From: Eublepharis macularius
Taxonomy: Eukaryota > Chordata > Lepidosauria > Squamata > Eublepharidae
Direction of reading: 5' to 3'
Length of the DNA: 64,000 bases
NCBI RefSeq assembly: GCF_028583425.1
Contig: NC_072795.1
Span: 7,897,001-7,961,000, forward strand
A program made the translations under genes and the position numbers. Of the stretch, positions 35,001 to 47,000 are shown piece by piece; within the stretch, counting starts at the first letter, position 1; every line of letters starts with the position of its first letter. Under the pieces are notes generated by a model. The model was not told the origin of the DNA. It searched no databases and saw only the letters and a list, made by a program, of their open reading frames with translations.

Positions 35001-38000
35001 AACATTCCGTCTGACATCAGCGTTGTGTGTAAAGTGCCGTCAAGTCACTACTGACTTAGGGCAACCCCAACAAGGGGCTGTTAAGGCAAGCAAGAAGCAG
35101 AGGTGGTTTGAAATTGCCTTCCTCTGCAGAGTCTTCCTTGGTGGTCGCCCATCCAAGTACTGTCCTTCCTCAGCTTCTGAGATCTGATGAGATCGGGCTA
35201 TACCATGCTGTCTTCCTTCCGACTTCGCGTTAATGACACATTATAAATTAGAGTCTCTCTACACAAGACTTCTGACACGTGAAGAACAGGTGTCAGGAGA
35301 TGCAATGATAGCTGGAAAGGGTAGTTTAAAAAGACAGAGCCAGCGGCAGGGCAAAGGCTTTGCTATACACTGGAGCTGTGTGAAGGGGCTGTGAAATGCC
35401 AGAAGGGAAACTTCAGCCCATTATAACTTCTCCAGGTCCAAGCCCGGCTCTGGAAGGCAGCTCCAGCCCATTTCCATTCCTCACTGCCCTCTGGTTGCCA
35501 TCCCACACAGTTTTAGACTGCAGAGGTGAAATTGACAGAGCCTTTGGGAAGGCAAAGATGAAATTAACAAACTCCCTAAGGAGCAATCCCTGCCAGCTCT
35601 GTCTTTTTAAACTACACTTCCCAGCTAACTTTGCTTCTTCCTACACTTGAGAAACACATGCCAAGGCATCTCGTGTAGAGACACTTACATTTTGATCATT
35701 AGGGCACCCTTAAATTAAAATCAGGCTGCTTATTAATGTTCCTTAACATGTTCCACTTACAGACCAAAGATGACCCGAAGTCCACTTTCAGTGAAGACAA
35801 CATGGTCCAAATTATGATTGACCTTTTAATTGGAGGGACAGAGAACACCGCCTCCCTGCTGTGTGGAGCACTGCTCTTAATGGTAAAACACCCAGAAGTT
35901 CAAGGTGGGTAAACGCAGTTGCAATGTCTAGTAATAACATTTGCATGTCTGTTCCTTAACCCAAAATCATGTGCCTGACTGCACATGCTCAAACCATGGG
36001 TGCAAAATGCACATCCACCGTGCATGAGGTACTGGGAAGAAGGGCCACATCAGTGCCTTAAGTCAAGAAGTGCAACCATAAGTAAGATTGTAAGAACATA
36101 AATTCAGAGGAGTCAGCCGTGTTAGTATGTAGCCGCAAAATAGTAAAAAGTCCAGTAGCACCTTTAAGACTAACCAACTTTATTGTAGCATAAGCTTTCA
36201 AGAACCACAGCTCTCTTCGTCAGATGCATCGTCAACTTTCAAGAATCACAGGTCTCTTCATCAGATGCACCGTCCTTTTAATTCATTCATTTCTTATCAT
36301 CCTTTCCTTATGACATCTGCAAGCCTTACTGGCAAGATCATCTACCTTCTCTGTTGAAGCTCATTCCTTGTGGAATGTATTGGCAGCTCTTCCAATACAA
36401 TCCGCAAGGAATTGGCAGATACTCATCCAATGCATCTGACGAAGAGAGCTGTGGCTCTCAAAAGCTTATGCTACAATAAAGTTGGTTCATCTTAAAGGTG
36501 CTACTGAACTCTTTTACTATTTGACAGCATAAAAAGAGCCTTGCTGGAACAGACCGGTGGTTCTTCTAGTCCAGCGTCCTCAGGGCCGGCGCCAGAGGTT
36601 TTAGCGCCTGCGGCAGCGTGCCGTGCGCCTCTGCGCGGCGTGATGACGTCATCGCAGACGTCATCACGCGCCGCAGGGGGGCTGGGCGGCATGCCGACTG
36701 CCGAGCGCAGAAGCTGCGGGCTGCTGCTGGAGCGGCGCGCGGAGGCTGCTCCGTGCGCCGCCCCAGCAGCAGCTCATGGCTTCTGCGCTCGGCCGGGGCG
36801 GAGGAGTGCGCAGCAGAGCTGAGGTGGCTGGCTGCAGCAGTAGCTGCAGCCAGCCAGGCAGCCCCGTGCCGCCGCCGCCACATGCCCCAGCCGAGCGCAG
36901 AAGCTGCGAGCCGGGGCTGGGGAGGCGCGCGGAGGCTGCTCCGTGCGCCACCCCAGCAGCAGCTCACGGTTTCTGCGCCCAGCTGGGTTGAGGAGCGTGC
37001 AGCGGAGCTGGTGTGGGCTGGCTACAGCTGCTGCTGCAGCCATCCAGCCAGCTCCGTGCCGCCGCCGCCGCATGCCCCAGCTGGGCGCAGAAGCCGCGAG
37101 CCGCTGCTTGAGCGGCGCACAGAGGCTGTGCCCGGTTGCCGTGTGTGGCGGCGGCGGCAGCAAGGGGCTGGCTGGCTGGCTGTAGCTGAAGGCAGCCCAG
37201 TCACGCCAGCTTCGCTGCGCGCGCCTCCACCCCCAACACCCCCTCCAGCGCCCCTCCCGTGCACACGCGCCCGAGGCCACCGCCTACCTGGCCTCCATGG
37301 GCGCGCCGGCCCTGAGCGTCCTTTCTCACACAGCAGCCAACCAGTTATTCTGTAAGGCCAACAACAGGGCATAGAGAGGCCAAAGTCTTCCCTAATGTTG
37401 CTCCCTAGCACTACCATTCAGTTTACTGCCTCTGAATGTGGAAGTTCACTTTACTCGCCATGGCTAGTAGCCGCCTGTTATGACCTTTACTTTCACTAGG
37501 GTAGATTTTGCCTTTAATCTTTCCCTTGACACCCTCTGGGTAGTTTGCTGCCACCAGGAATATTATATTCCAACATTTTTTATTTAGTTTTCCCTTTGGT
37601 AATGTTCCTAAGCGTCAGGCTCCTTCGTGGTTCTATGTGGCCCTGAGGATAGGAATGGGATATAGCAATGACAGCTACTCTGGGATATAACAAAACCAAA
37701 ATAAACTTTTATTTCTTCAAGAAGCGTATCGGTTTCATAAAAGTAGTTCTCGGTTCTTAAAGTTACTTCATTTACTCTCATTCACACAGATCTCTTCTAA
37801 GGCTTCACACACAGTTAGCCTCCTTCACTAGACTCAATAGTTCTCTCACAAATACTTCAAATATAGGCAGCACACAGCTAGCCTCTCTTTCCCTGACTCT
37901 CATTCACAGAAATATGAAACCTGCTCAGGCAGCACACAGCTGGCCTCTCTTTCCCTGACTGAGTGTCCTTTCACAAACATGCTCAGTTCAGGTTCCACAC

Positions 38001-41000
38001 AGGTCATATTTCTCTCATAAACACTTCAATATACTCAGGCAGCACACAGCTAGCCTGCTTTCCTCGGACTGAAACTTTGCTCTCCACTCCCAGTCTCAAA
38101 CTGCATTCACTCCGCCCCCACTCTCAGTCATCAACCAATCATATCGCTCACTCATCCCTCTCTTTCACCCCCACTCTTCACCTATCTCATCAAGCATTTA
38201 AAGACACATGCACACATTTACTTGGAGTCATTATACCGCCAATGGACCTCTCTTCCATGAAGCTGTCTAGAGGCATCTATGCTTGTAGCCATCCGCTGGC
38301 ACCAAATTCCGAATTTTAACCACGTATTGTGTAAATAAGTATTTCCTCTGGTCGGTCTTGAATCTATTGGCCATCAGCTTCACTGGATGTCCCGAAGGTC
38401 TAGTATTATGGGATAGGGAGAAAAAATTCTCTCTGCCCTTCCTTTCTACCCTGTGTAAAATTTTATAAAACTCTTATCATGTTCTCCCTCAGTTTAGAAA
38501 AGTCCCAGACTCTTCAGTCTTTCTCCTTGGGAAAGGTGCTCCAACCCTTTTAATCATCTCAGAGTGTCCCTATAGGAGACATCTTACACGGGGATGATCA
38601 AGGGTAGGGAGAGGCAAAGTTAGCTGAGAAGTGTAGTTTAAAAAGACAGAGTTGCTGGAGATCACTCCTCAGAGGGTTTCTTAATTTCATCTTCGCCTCC
38701 ACAAAGGGGAGGTGAAATTGACAGAGCCTTCAGGGAGGCAAAGATGAAATTAACAAACCCTCTAACAAGCGATCTCCGCTGGCTCTGTCCTTTTTTAACT
38801 GCCCTTGTGTAGAGAGGTGACATTGACTATGCTTCTTGGCTAACATTGCTTCTCCCTACACTTGAGCGTCCCCATGTAAGATGTCTCGTGTAGCATCTAA
38901 GTTGCCCTCTTCTGTATTTTTCTGGCTCTGCAGTGCCCTTTTTGCGATACAGTTAACCAGAACTGCCTATAGTATTCCCAATAATGCTACACCATAGATC
39001 TACCCAAGGGACATTATAACACTATCCGTTTTCTTTTCAGTCCCTTTCCAAATAATCCCCAGATTGGAGTTTGCCTTTTTTTACTGATGCCATACTCTGA
39101 ATTGAGAACCCTAAGATCTTTTTCAAGCTTGTTTTCAGCCAATTGAGAACCTATCGACATATATTTTAAATGAGGATATTTTGTTCCAATGTGCAGCACC
39201 TTACACTTACCAACACCCTTTGCCAAGTTGCCTGAATGGAAATGGAATTCACCTACTGCAGTGGGTTATCTGACGAGTAGGTTGCCAGGTCCCTATACCC
39301 TCCCAGTGGGAGAGACGACCTGGCGCTTAACTTGTACCTCCAGAGTGGCTTTTTTTAGCCCGTGCGTGCTCTCCCAGTGCATGCGTGATGATGTCACTTC
39401 TGGGAAGTGATTTCATCATGCTGGCCACGGGCGTGCTCCCATGCTTTGTGCAGGGCTAATTCTGGCCTGTTTGGGGCCAAAATTGGCCTCAGAAAAGCAC
39501 AGGAGCATGCCTGCAACCAGTGTGACAACATCTTTTCAGGAAGTGATGTCGTTGTGCCCCCTGGGAGCACGCCTGGTGCACACCTTCCCATGTTGCCTGC
39601 CAGTGGTGGGTAATCTCCAGGGGGCTTGCCACCTCCCACCAATCTCCAGCAAATGGCAGGCAAGGGGGCAAACCCCTTGCAGATTGCCCACCACCAGTGG
39701 GCCCCTGGAAGCCTAGATCAGCGGGCAAGGGGGCAAACCTCCAAGAGATTGCCCACCACTTGCAGGCACCTGGGAAGCCTACCAACAAGGACTGTGCAGG
39801 GTATGGTTTTGCCAACCTCCAGGTGGGGCCTTGAAATCTCCTGGAATTACAGCTGATCTCCCAACTACAGAGATCCGTTCCCCTGGTTTGGAGGCTGGAA
39901 TCCTCTATGGCATTATGCCCCGCTGAAGACCCTCCCCTCCACTGTTGTCTCCAGGCTCTGCCCCCAAAGATGCATGACTTTCCCAACCAGGCACTGCCAA
40001 CCTTAGCATGGTGCTATGTAAGAAAGAAAGATGCAAGCAGGCATTTTTCCCCCAGGTTGGATAATGCCAAGACAGAAAAAGCTGAAAAGTTTTTGGAGGA
40101 AGAGCGTGCAGCCTTGAGGGTGGGAGTCCCACATTGCTCTTCGGGCATCAACTGCAATTGAAGGGGAGCTTGTTCATCTGTGCTGTGCTTGTATATTTTA
40201 AATTAAGCCAGCATGACAAAGCACGGCTTGCTTACTGGAAGGGAAGTACACTTACTCGCATTGCCCTCAGCAGTTCTCACTGCTCGGAAGCATGGAGAGC
40301 ACATAACAGCTTCTTTAAATATATACTGTCAAAAATTAACTTGATTCGTTCCCACCCCGACTAGAGGCAGGCCTCATCTTCTTAATCGTTTTCAGAAAGT
40401 AAAAACCTTGCTTTCCTAAGCCTCTAGGCCTTTCCCAGGTATTTTTTCTGATCAGAACTTCCCACTTTGAAAACATCTGAGACAGTCAGTAGAATGTAAC
40501 TTTGCACAACTCTGCAAAGCCAATTAACTTACCAATGCTTTTGTTACTGGAATTGATCTCCCTGTGAGTAGGGGGGAATTAGGCTATGCAAAAGAGGTAA
40601 CAAGCGAGATCCTCCATCAATTTTTATGGGGTCCCAAAGAAACTGAAAAGAAGAGTGTTCTTTGAAATGAGTAGTTTTTATTTAAAAGGGAAAACTCACG
40701 CACACAAGAGACAAACAAACGGTTCACACAAACACTCCAGAGTCCTAGGAAATCAGCCAGAGGTTGGAATAGAGTGGGGAATTTGGGATATAATTACCAT
40801 CAGAGGAGTAACGCAGTCCACGGAGGAAGAGGGCATGTCCTGGATCATCGGCCAGAGAGGAAGGTTCAGAGAGAGAGACTGCAGATACTATGCTTGGGCC
40901 CCAATAAACGTGTACAATTTGAGTTGGGCAAAACCCTGATTCTTATAGGAAAAATGAACCCTGAGACTGGAGAGCACTTCATCCATTAGGACAAAGGACC

Positions 41001-44000
41001 TTAAAGGTCAACTCCTGGGAATGACAGAGGTTTGAGTACCTTTGATTGGTGCTACCGGAGTGCAGCAAAAGAACTGCGTTGGTTTCTCCTGGTGCCTTAC
41101 AAAGGAACAGCAGTTATTTAAATGTTCTCGGAGCTTAGCTGATTAATTTAGAAATTTGATTAAGCGTTCCCAGGATGAAGTTTTAAATTTATCAGAGTTG
41201 ATTGATAGCCCTCAGTTGCAGGACAGTATGAATCAATAGGGGAAAGGGAGCTTGGAATGTAGTGTGGATGACTCACAAGTACCATTATTGTTAAAGAAAG
41301 TACATTCCGCAGCATGGAGGGGACAGGAGCCAATCACACCTAGTCAATCGGCATTCACGCACATTCCATTCACAACTCGCTCTCCCGGGCGGGAGATGAC
41401 AATGTTCTGCCAGCTGGGCAGTTTGCTAAAATGGCTTGTTTCCTGATGCAAATTATGGCACATCTGGTTCAATGGCTTTATGATTTGTATAATAAGCAGT
41501 TATAAAAACAGTGGAGGCTGGACGGACTGCTCACACTTTGTTTAATCCCAGTGACCAAGATGTGTCTTGCAGCAGAGTTGGGGGATTGCAAAGCACCTGG
41601 TAAAAGTTTTCGGCATGAGAGATTTATTTATGTATTTTGTTTATACCCCCACCTTCCCCTCTCAGTGGGGACCCAAAGCCCCTTGCATCATTCTCCACGT
41701 CTCCATTTTATCCTCACAGCAGGGTAGGCTGGGCAGTGTGTGTATGAGGCTGGCCCCCGGTCACAAAGCAAGCTTCCACGGCAAGTGGGGATTTGATCAT
41801 GGATCTGTCAGATCTTAGTCTGGCACTCTAATGCATTACACTCCTTTGCCTTGAGTCTCTCTACACAAGACACAAGAACGCTCAAGTGTAGGGAGACATG
41901 ATGTTAGTCAGGAAGCGTAGTTTAAAAAGACAGATTGGAAGGCTCTGACACTTTCACCTCTCTGCACGAGGTGAAAAGACTGAGCTGGCAGTTTGTTAAT
42001 TTCATCTTCTCTTATCCAAAATCTCTATCAATTTCACCTCCCCTTCAGGGAGACAGAGATAAAATTTACAAACCCTCTGGGGAGCGATTTCTGCCAGCTG
42101 TGTCTGATCCCAGCCGGGTGAGGGGGGAGGGCATTTCCTCATGCTCTGTTTCTAATCCCAGCTGTTGAAGGGGGGGGGTTGCCTCTTTCTCTGTGATTCA
42201 TCCCGGCTGGGTGAAAGAGGGATGGGCATTACCACCTGCTTTGCTACTGATTCCGGCCAGGTGAATTACAACTAATCTTCAGACTAAAGAGATCAGTTTC
42301 CCTGGAGAAAATGGCAGCTTTGTAGAATGGATTTTATGGTATTATACCCTGCTGAGGTCCCTCTCCTCCCAAATCCTTCCCCCACCTCAGGCTCTACCTC
42401 CAAAGCTCCAAGACCTAAACCCAGTTTTGGCAACCCCCAAATCTCCAGGAATTTTCCAACTTGGCATTGGCAAACCCGTTTTGGATTTTGAATCATCTAT
42501 GATTTCAACGTTTGAAAGTTCTGTACTCTGGGAGGAAAGCTGCATATTAATATTTTAAATTGTCACTCCAAAACATGCCCCATTGAGGGCCAGGTCAGTA
42601 GAAAGAAGCTTTCTAACACACCTGTTTCTCACGTGCCTTACTGAACCCTAGAAAAAGTTCTAGAGGAAATCAATGCTGTTTTGGAGCCTTCCCAAACCGT
42701 CTGTTATGAGGATCGCACAAAATTGCCATACACCAACGCCGTAGTTCATGAAATCCTTCGTCTCATCAATGTTGTGGGCATTGGACCTTTCCGGCTATGT
42801 CTGGAGGACACCACACTGCTTGGGTCCCACATTGCAAAGGTACAAAATGTGCCCCGTAGACATGGGCTGTACACAATCATTGTTATTAGTACGAGGGAGG
42901 TGTCCAGTGGAGTGCCACGGGGCTTGGTCCTGGGCCCAGCGCTTTTCAACCTTTTTATAAATGGTCTGGATAAGGGTGTGAAGGGATTATTAAATTTGCA
43001 TGTGATACCAAACTGGGAGGACTAGCAAACACCCTTGAAGATAGGGATAGAATTTAATGTGATCTGAACACACTGAGAAAGTGGGCAGATTTGCATAAGA
43101 TGCCATTTAATATGATTAAGTGCCAGGTTCTCCACCTGAGTAATAAAAATGCAAAGCATGCTTATTGGATAAGGGATACACTTCTGGGTAGCAGTGTGTG
43201 TGAACAAGATCTTGGCATACGGGTGGATAGGAAGCTAAATATGAGCAGTCAGTATGACGCAGAAGCAAAAAAGGTGGATGCAATTTCGGGATGTATCAAC
43301 AAAGACATAACATTCAAATCACAGGATATCATTGTCCCACTATATACCACATTGGTCAGGCCCCACCTAGAGTATTGTGTGCAGTTCTGGAGGCCTCACT
43401 TTGCAAAGGATGTGGACAAATTGGAACGGGTGCAGACGAGAACAACCAGGATAATCAGGGGCCTGGAGACCAAACTCTATGAGAACAGACCGAGGGGCAT
43501 GTGAACGTTCAGTTTGGAGAAGAGGAGATTGAGGGGAGACATGATTGCTCTCTTTAAGTATTTAGAAGGCTGTCACTTAGAGGAGGGAAGGGAGCTGTTC
43601 CTGTTGGCCGGAGAGGATAGGACTTGAAACAATGTGCTTAAACTACAGGAGGGAAGGTACCAGCTAGATGTTAGGAAAAACTTCATGTTAAGAGTAGTTC
43701 AGCAGTGGAACTGGCTGCCCAGGGATGTGGTGGGTTCCTCCTCATTGGCAGTCTTCAAGGAGCAGCTGAATGAACAGTCGTCAGGCATGCTCTAGGCTGT
43801 TCCTGCATTGGGCAGGGGGTTGGACTAGCTGGTCTGTAAGGCCCCTCCCAACCCTATGATTCTATGAGTTGAAACTTTACAGGTACTAGGAGCCGTATCA
43901 AACACAAAAGAGTAAGGGAAGATCATACTTGATTGGAGCAAAGGTCCACCCAGGCTGGTCTGCTGTTTCCTCTGGGTCTCAGCAGGATGCTTCTGGAAGT

Positions 44001-47000
44001 CCCATTAAGAGAACCGGAAGGGAACAGGCTTCCTTCATTATTTGTCTCCAGCCTCAGGTATTCAGAGGTATACTTCCTCTGAACATGGAGGTTCTGTTTA
44101 GCTTTCATGATGAGCGATAGAGGCTGAAAGCCCATCTTCCAAGAATTTGGCTAAGCCCTTTTTAAAACCATCTCAGCTAGCAACTGTCGCCACTCGCCAC
44201 ATCTTGCAAAATACGCAGAACAGAATTGTTCAGGAGGCCTGTGTTATAGAAGGAGAAAAGCTGGCATGTGATGGTTTGAGTCCAGTGGCACCTTAGAGAC
44301 CAACAAGATTTTCGGGGTATAAGCTTTCAAGAATCAGTGCTCCCTTCTTCAGACACGAGTCAAGCTTTTATCTTGTAATCTGCCTGATGCTTTCTTATTC
44401 TGTTATCTGCCTACTGATGGACTGAAAAGATTTTTTTATCATACTTGTAATCCACTGTAGGTCCCACCAAGAAAGGAAGACTAGAAATGAAAATAATAAA
44501 ATAGATAAAAGTGAACACATTTGCCTATAAGATTGAGTTTGCAGCACTTAATTGATATTTTAAAAACCAGGGATTTCTTGCCTTCCAGGGAACCCTTGTG
44601 TTGCCTAACATAGTCTCTGTTCTGGCCGATCCCGAGTTCTGGGAATCACCTTCCGAATTCAATCCAGGGCACTTCCTTGATTCCAAGGGCAACTTTGTGC
44701 TCAACAAAGCCTTTATAGCTTTCGGAACAGGTAATACATTGTTGCTGTCTTCTTTTTTTTTTACTAGATATTTTAATTTTATTATTGATAGCTGGGGGAA
44801 TACAGAATAAGAAAATATTTACAAAATGTTTTATAGATGGCACTTTACTCCTATGAAGATAGCTAAAATGTCTCTAAATATGCCAAACAAATGTTGGAAA
44901 CGTGAAATTAAGGTGGGTACATATTACCATATGTGGTGGACATGTAAAAAAGCGGTGTTTTGGAAGATGACTCATAGAATGATCCAACAGATTCTCAAAA
45001 TTTTTCTACTAAATCATATAACGGCTCAGATGAATAAAAACCAAAAACATTTGATTCTGAATATAATTACAACAGCTAGAATTTTATATGTGAGATTTTG
45101 GAAAACGACAGATATCCCAACACAAGAAAATCTGATTGAAAGAATACATGAAAAAGCAGAAATGGGTAAATTATCCAGTTTATTGAAAGATATAGTATGA
45201 TATATGATGATATTTGGGACCCTTTTTACGACTGGATACAAAAGAACTTTGAAGGAACTTAATTCCAAGTTAAGTTGAAGACCTTTATGGACAGTGCTAA
45301 AAATGAAGGGGAAAATTGTAATAATAAGCTGACCTATGGATTACAAGAAGATAATAAGAAAATATATCTGACTGAACGGTGCAATGTATTTGAATTGTTG
45401 CTGTCTTCTTCAAGGGGTGAAGCAAGCTGAGATTTTCATGCCTGATAGACAGAAGCCCCTTTAGGGAGTTGTTCATGACTGGCAAGCGGAAAGGATTTCG
45501 CCTGCACAGCTATTGCTGCTCAGGAATAGGACACAAAGAAATGTTGGATGTATTGTCGAAGGCTTTCACGGCCAGAGAACGATGGTTGTTGTGAGTTTTC
45601 CAAGCTGTAATGCCGTGGTCTTGGCATTAATGCCAAGACCACGGCAATACAGCCCGGAAAACCCACAACAACCAACAAAGAAATGTTGTTGCCACAAACC
45701 CACGTCCAACTCAGGCTTAGGCTGACCCTTAGGCCCTATCCTGTGGTAAAACTTCTCCTCTTTAAGCCTGTGAAGCTGTATACTGGGCTGGGAAACCTCT
45801 GCATGGTTGATGTTAAGCTTCAACTTTCCTTCTTGTCCCACCCTTAAGAAATATTAAAGATGGTTACCCAGCCAAGTCTTAGTAGGGGACAGATCAGGGG
45901 TTTGCGCTTCCCTTTAGCAGAAACTGGCACACAAGGCTTGGGGAGGTTCAAAAGGTAGCAGAAGGTTTATTTACAGAAGGTTAAAATCAAAAGGCAGGTA
46001 GGCAGGTGTTTGAACTGAAGTAACAGAAAGGTTTTTATATAGCAGCTTCACTGGTGTGAGGCACAAAACTCTTGGTTTAACACTAGGTTGCTGGCTTCTT
46101 TCAGAGGTTGACACTGCTTCACCGATGTTACACTTTATATACTCAAACACAAACACAGCACGACTTTCCCTCCTCTCCAGACTTAAGGGTGCTCCACTGA
46201 GACAAACCCTTGCTAGATACTGGGCAGGCGTTATAGTTATGAGCTATAACCCTGTTACTGGCACTGAAGGGGAGACTCCGCTCTCTACCCACTTCCTTGG
46301 CCCTCTATAATTCCCAGATCTCTCAAGTCTAAGCAGAAGTTAGTGCTGGCTTTTCCCACTTTAGTCCGAGGACTAACAGTGCTTCATAAACATTATTTCC
46401 TCTCACAGAGTATTCTCTGGTTGACCCTCTCTGGTCTAAAGCCAGGCTCCAACTCCCTTCCACTCTCTTGTTTTCTCTCCCACTCCAACTGGCAGCTTCC
46501 CCAACATGCCATCCCCAACTGCCATTTCAAGCTAGGCACATGGGGGGGGGGACCTGTCAATCATATGCTCACTGACTGGAAATCTCAGCCTCTGAAGCTG
46601 AGTCCGTCACAGTTGTCTTGTGGGAACATCTCAGAAGACCAGCTAGTCTATTAGATTTGCATCCGTCAGCACCCTGCAGATCTCACAAACTGGGCACTAC
46701 ACCGTCTCACGCCATTGGTCCACCCATCCCAGTATTGTCTACCCTGATTGGCAGCATCTCTTAATCTGGGGATGGAACCTGGAAACTTCTGCGAGCAAAG
46801 CATGTGCTTCACCATCAAGCTATGCACGCCCCCCCTCCCATACAAGCAAAAGAACTTAGACTAGAGAAAAGGCAAAGCACCCAGGTGGGGCAAAAGCAGG
46901 CCTTTGTGGGAACAAAGAGGGCATTAGTTGTTGTGGATTTTCCGGGCTTTATAGCCGTGGTCTTGGCGTTGTAGTTCTACAACACCAAGACCACGGCTAT

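Noticed and set aside
36541-37417. Several 90-245 codon frames, Ala/Arg-rich
   Set aside because: They lie inside a GC-rich hAT element bounded by an exact 8-bp duplication, and no domain is recognisable.
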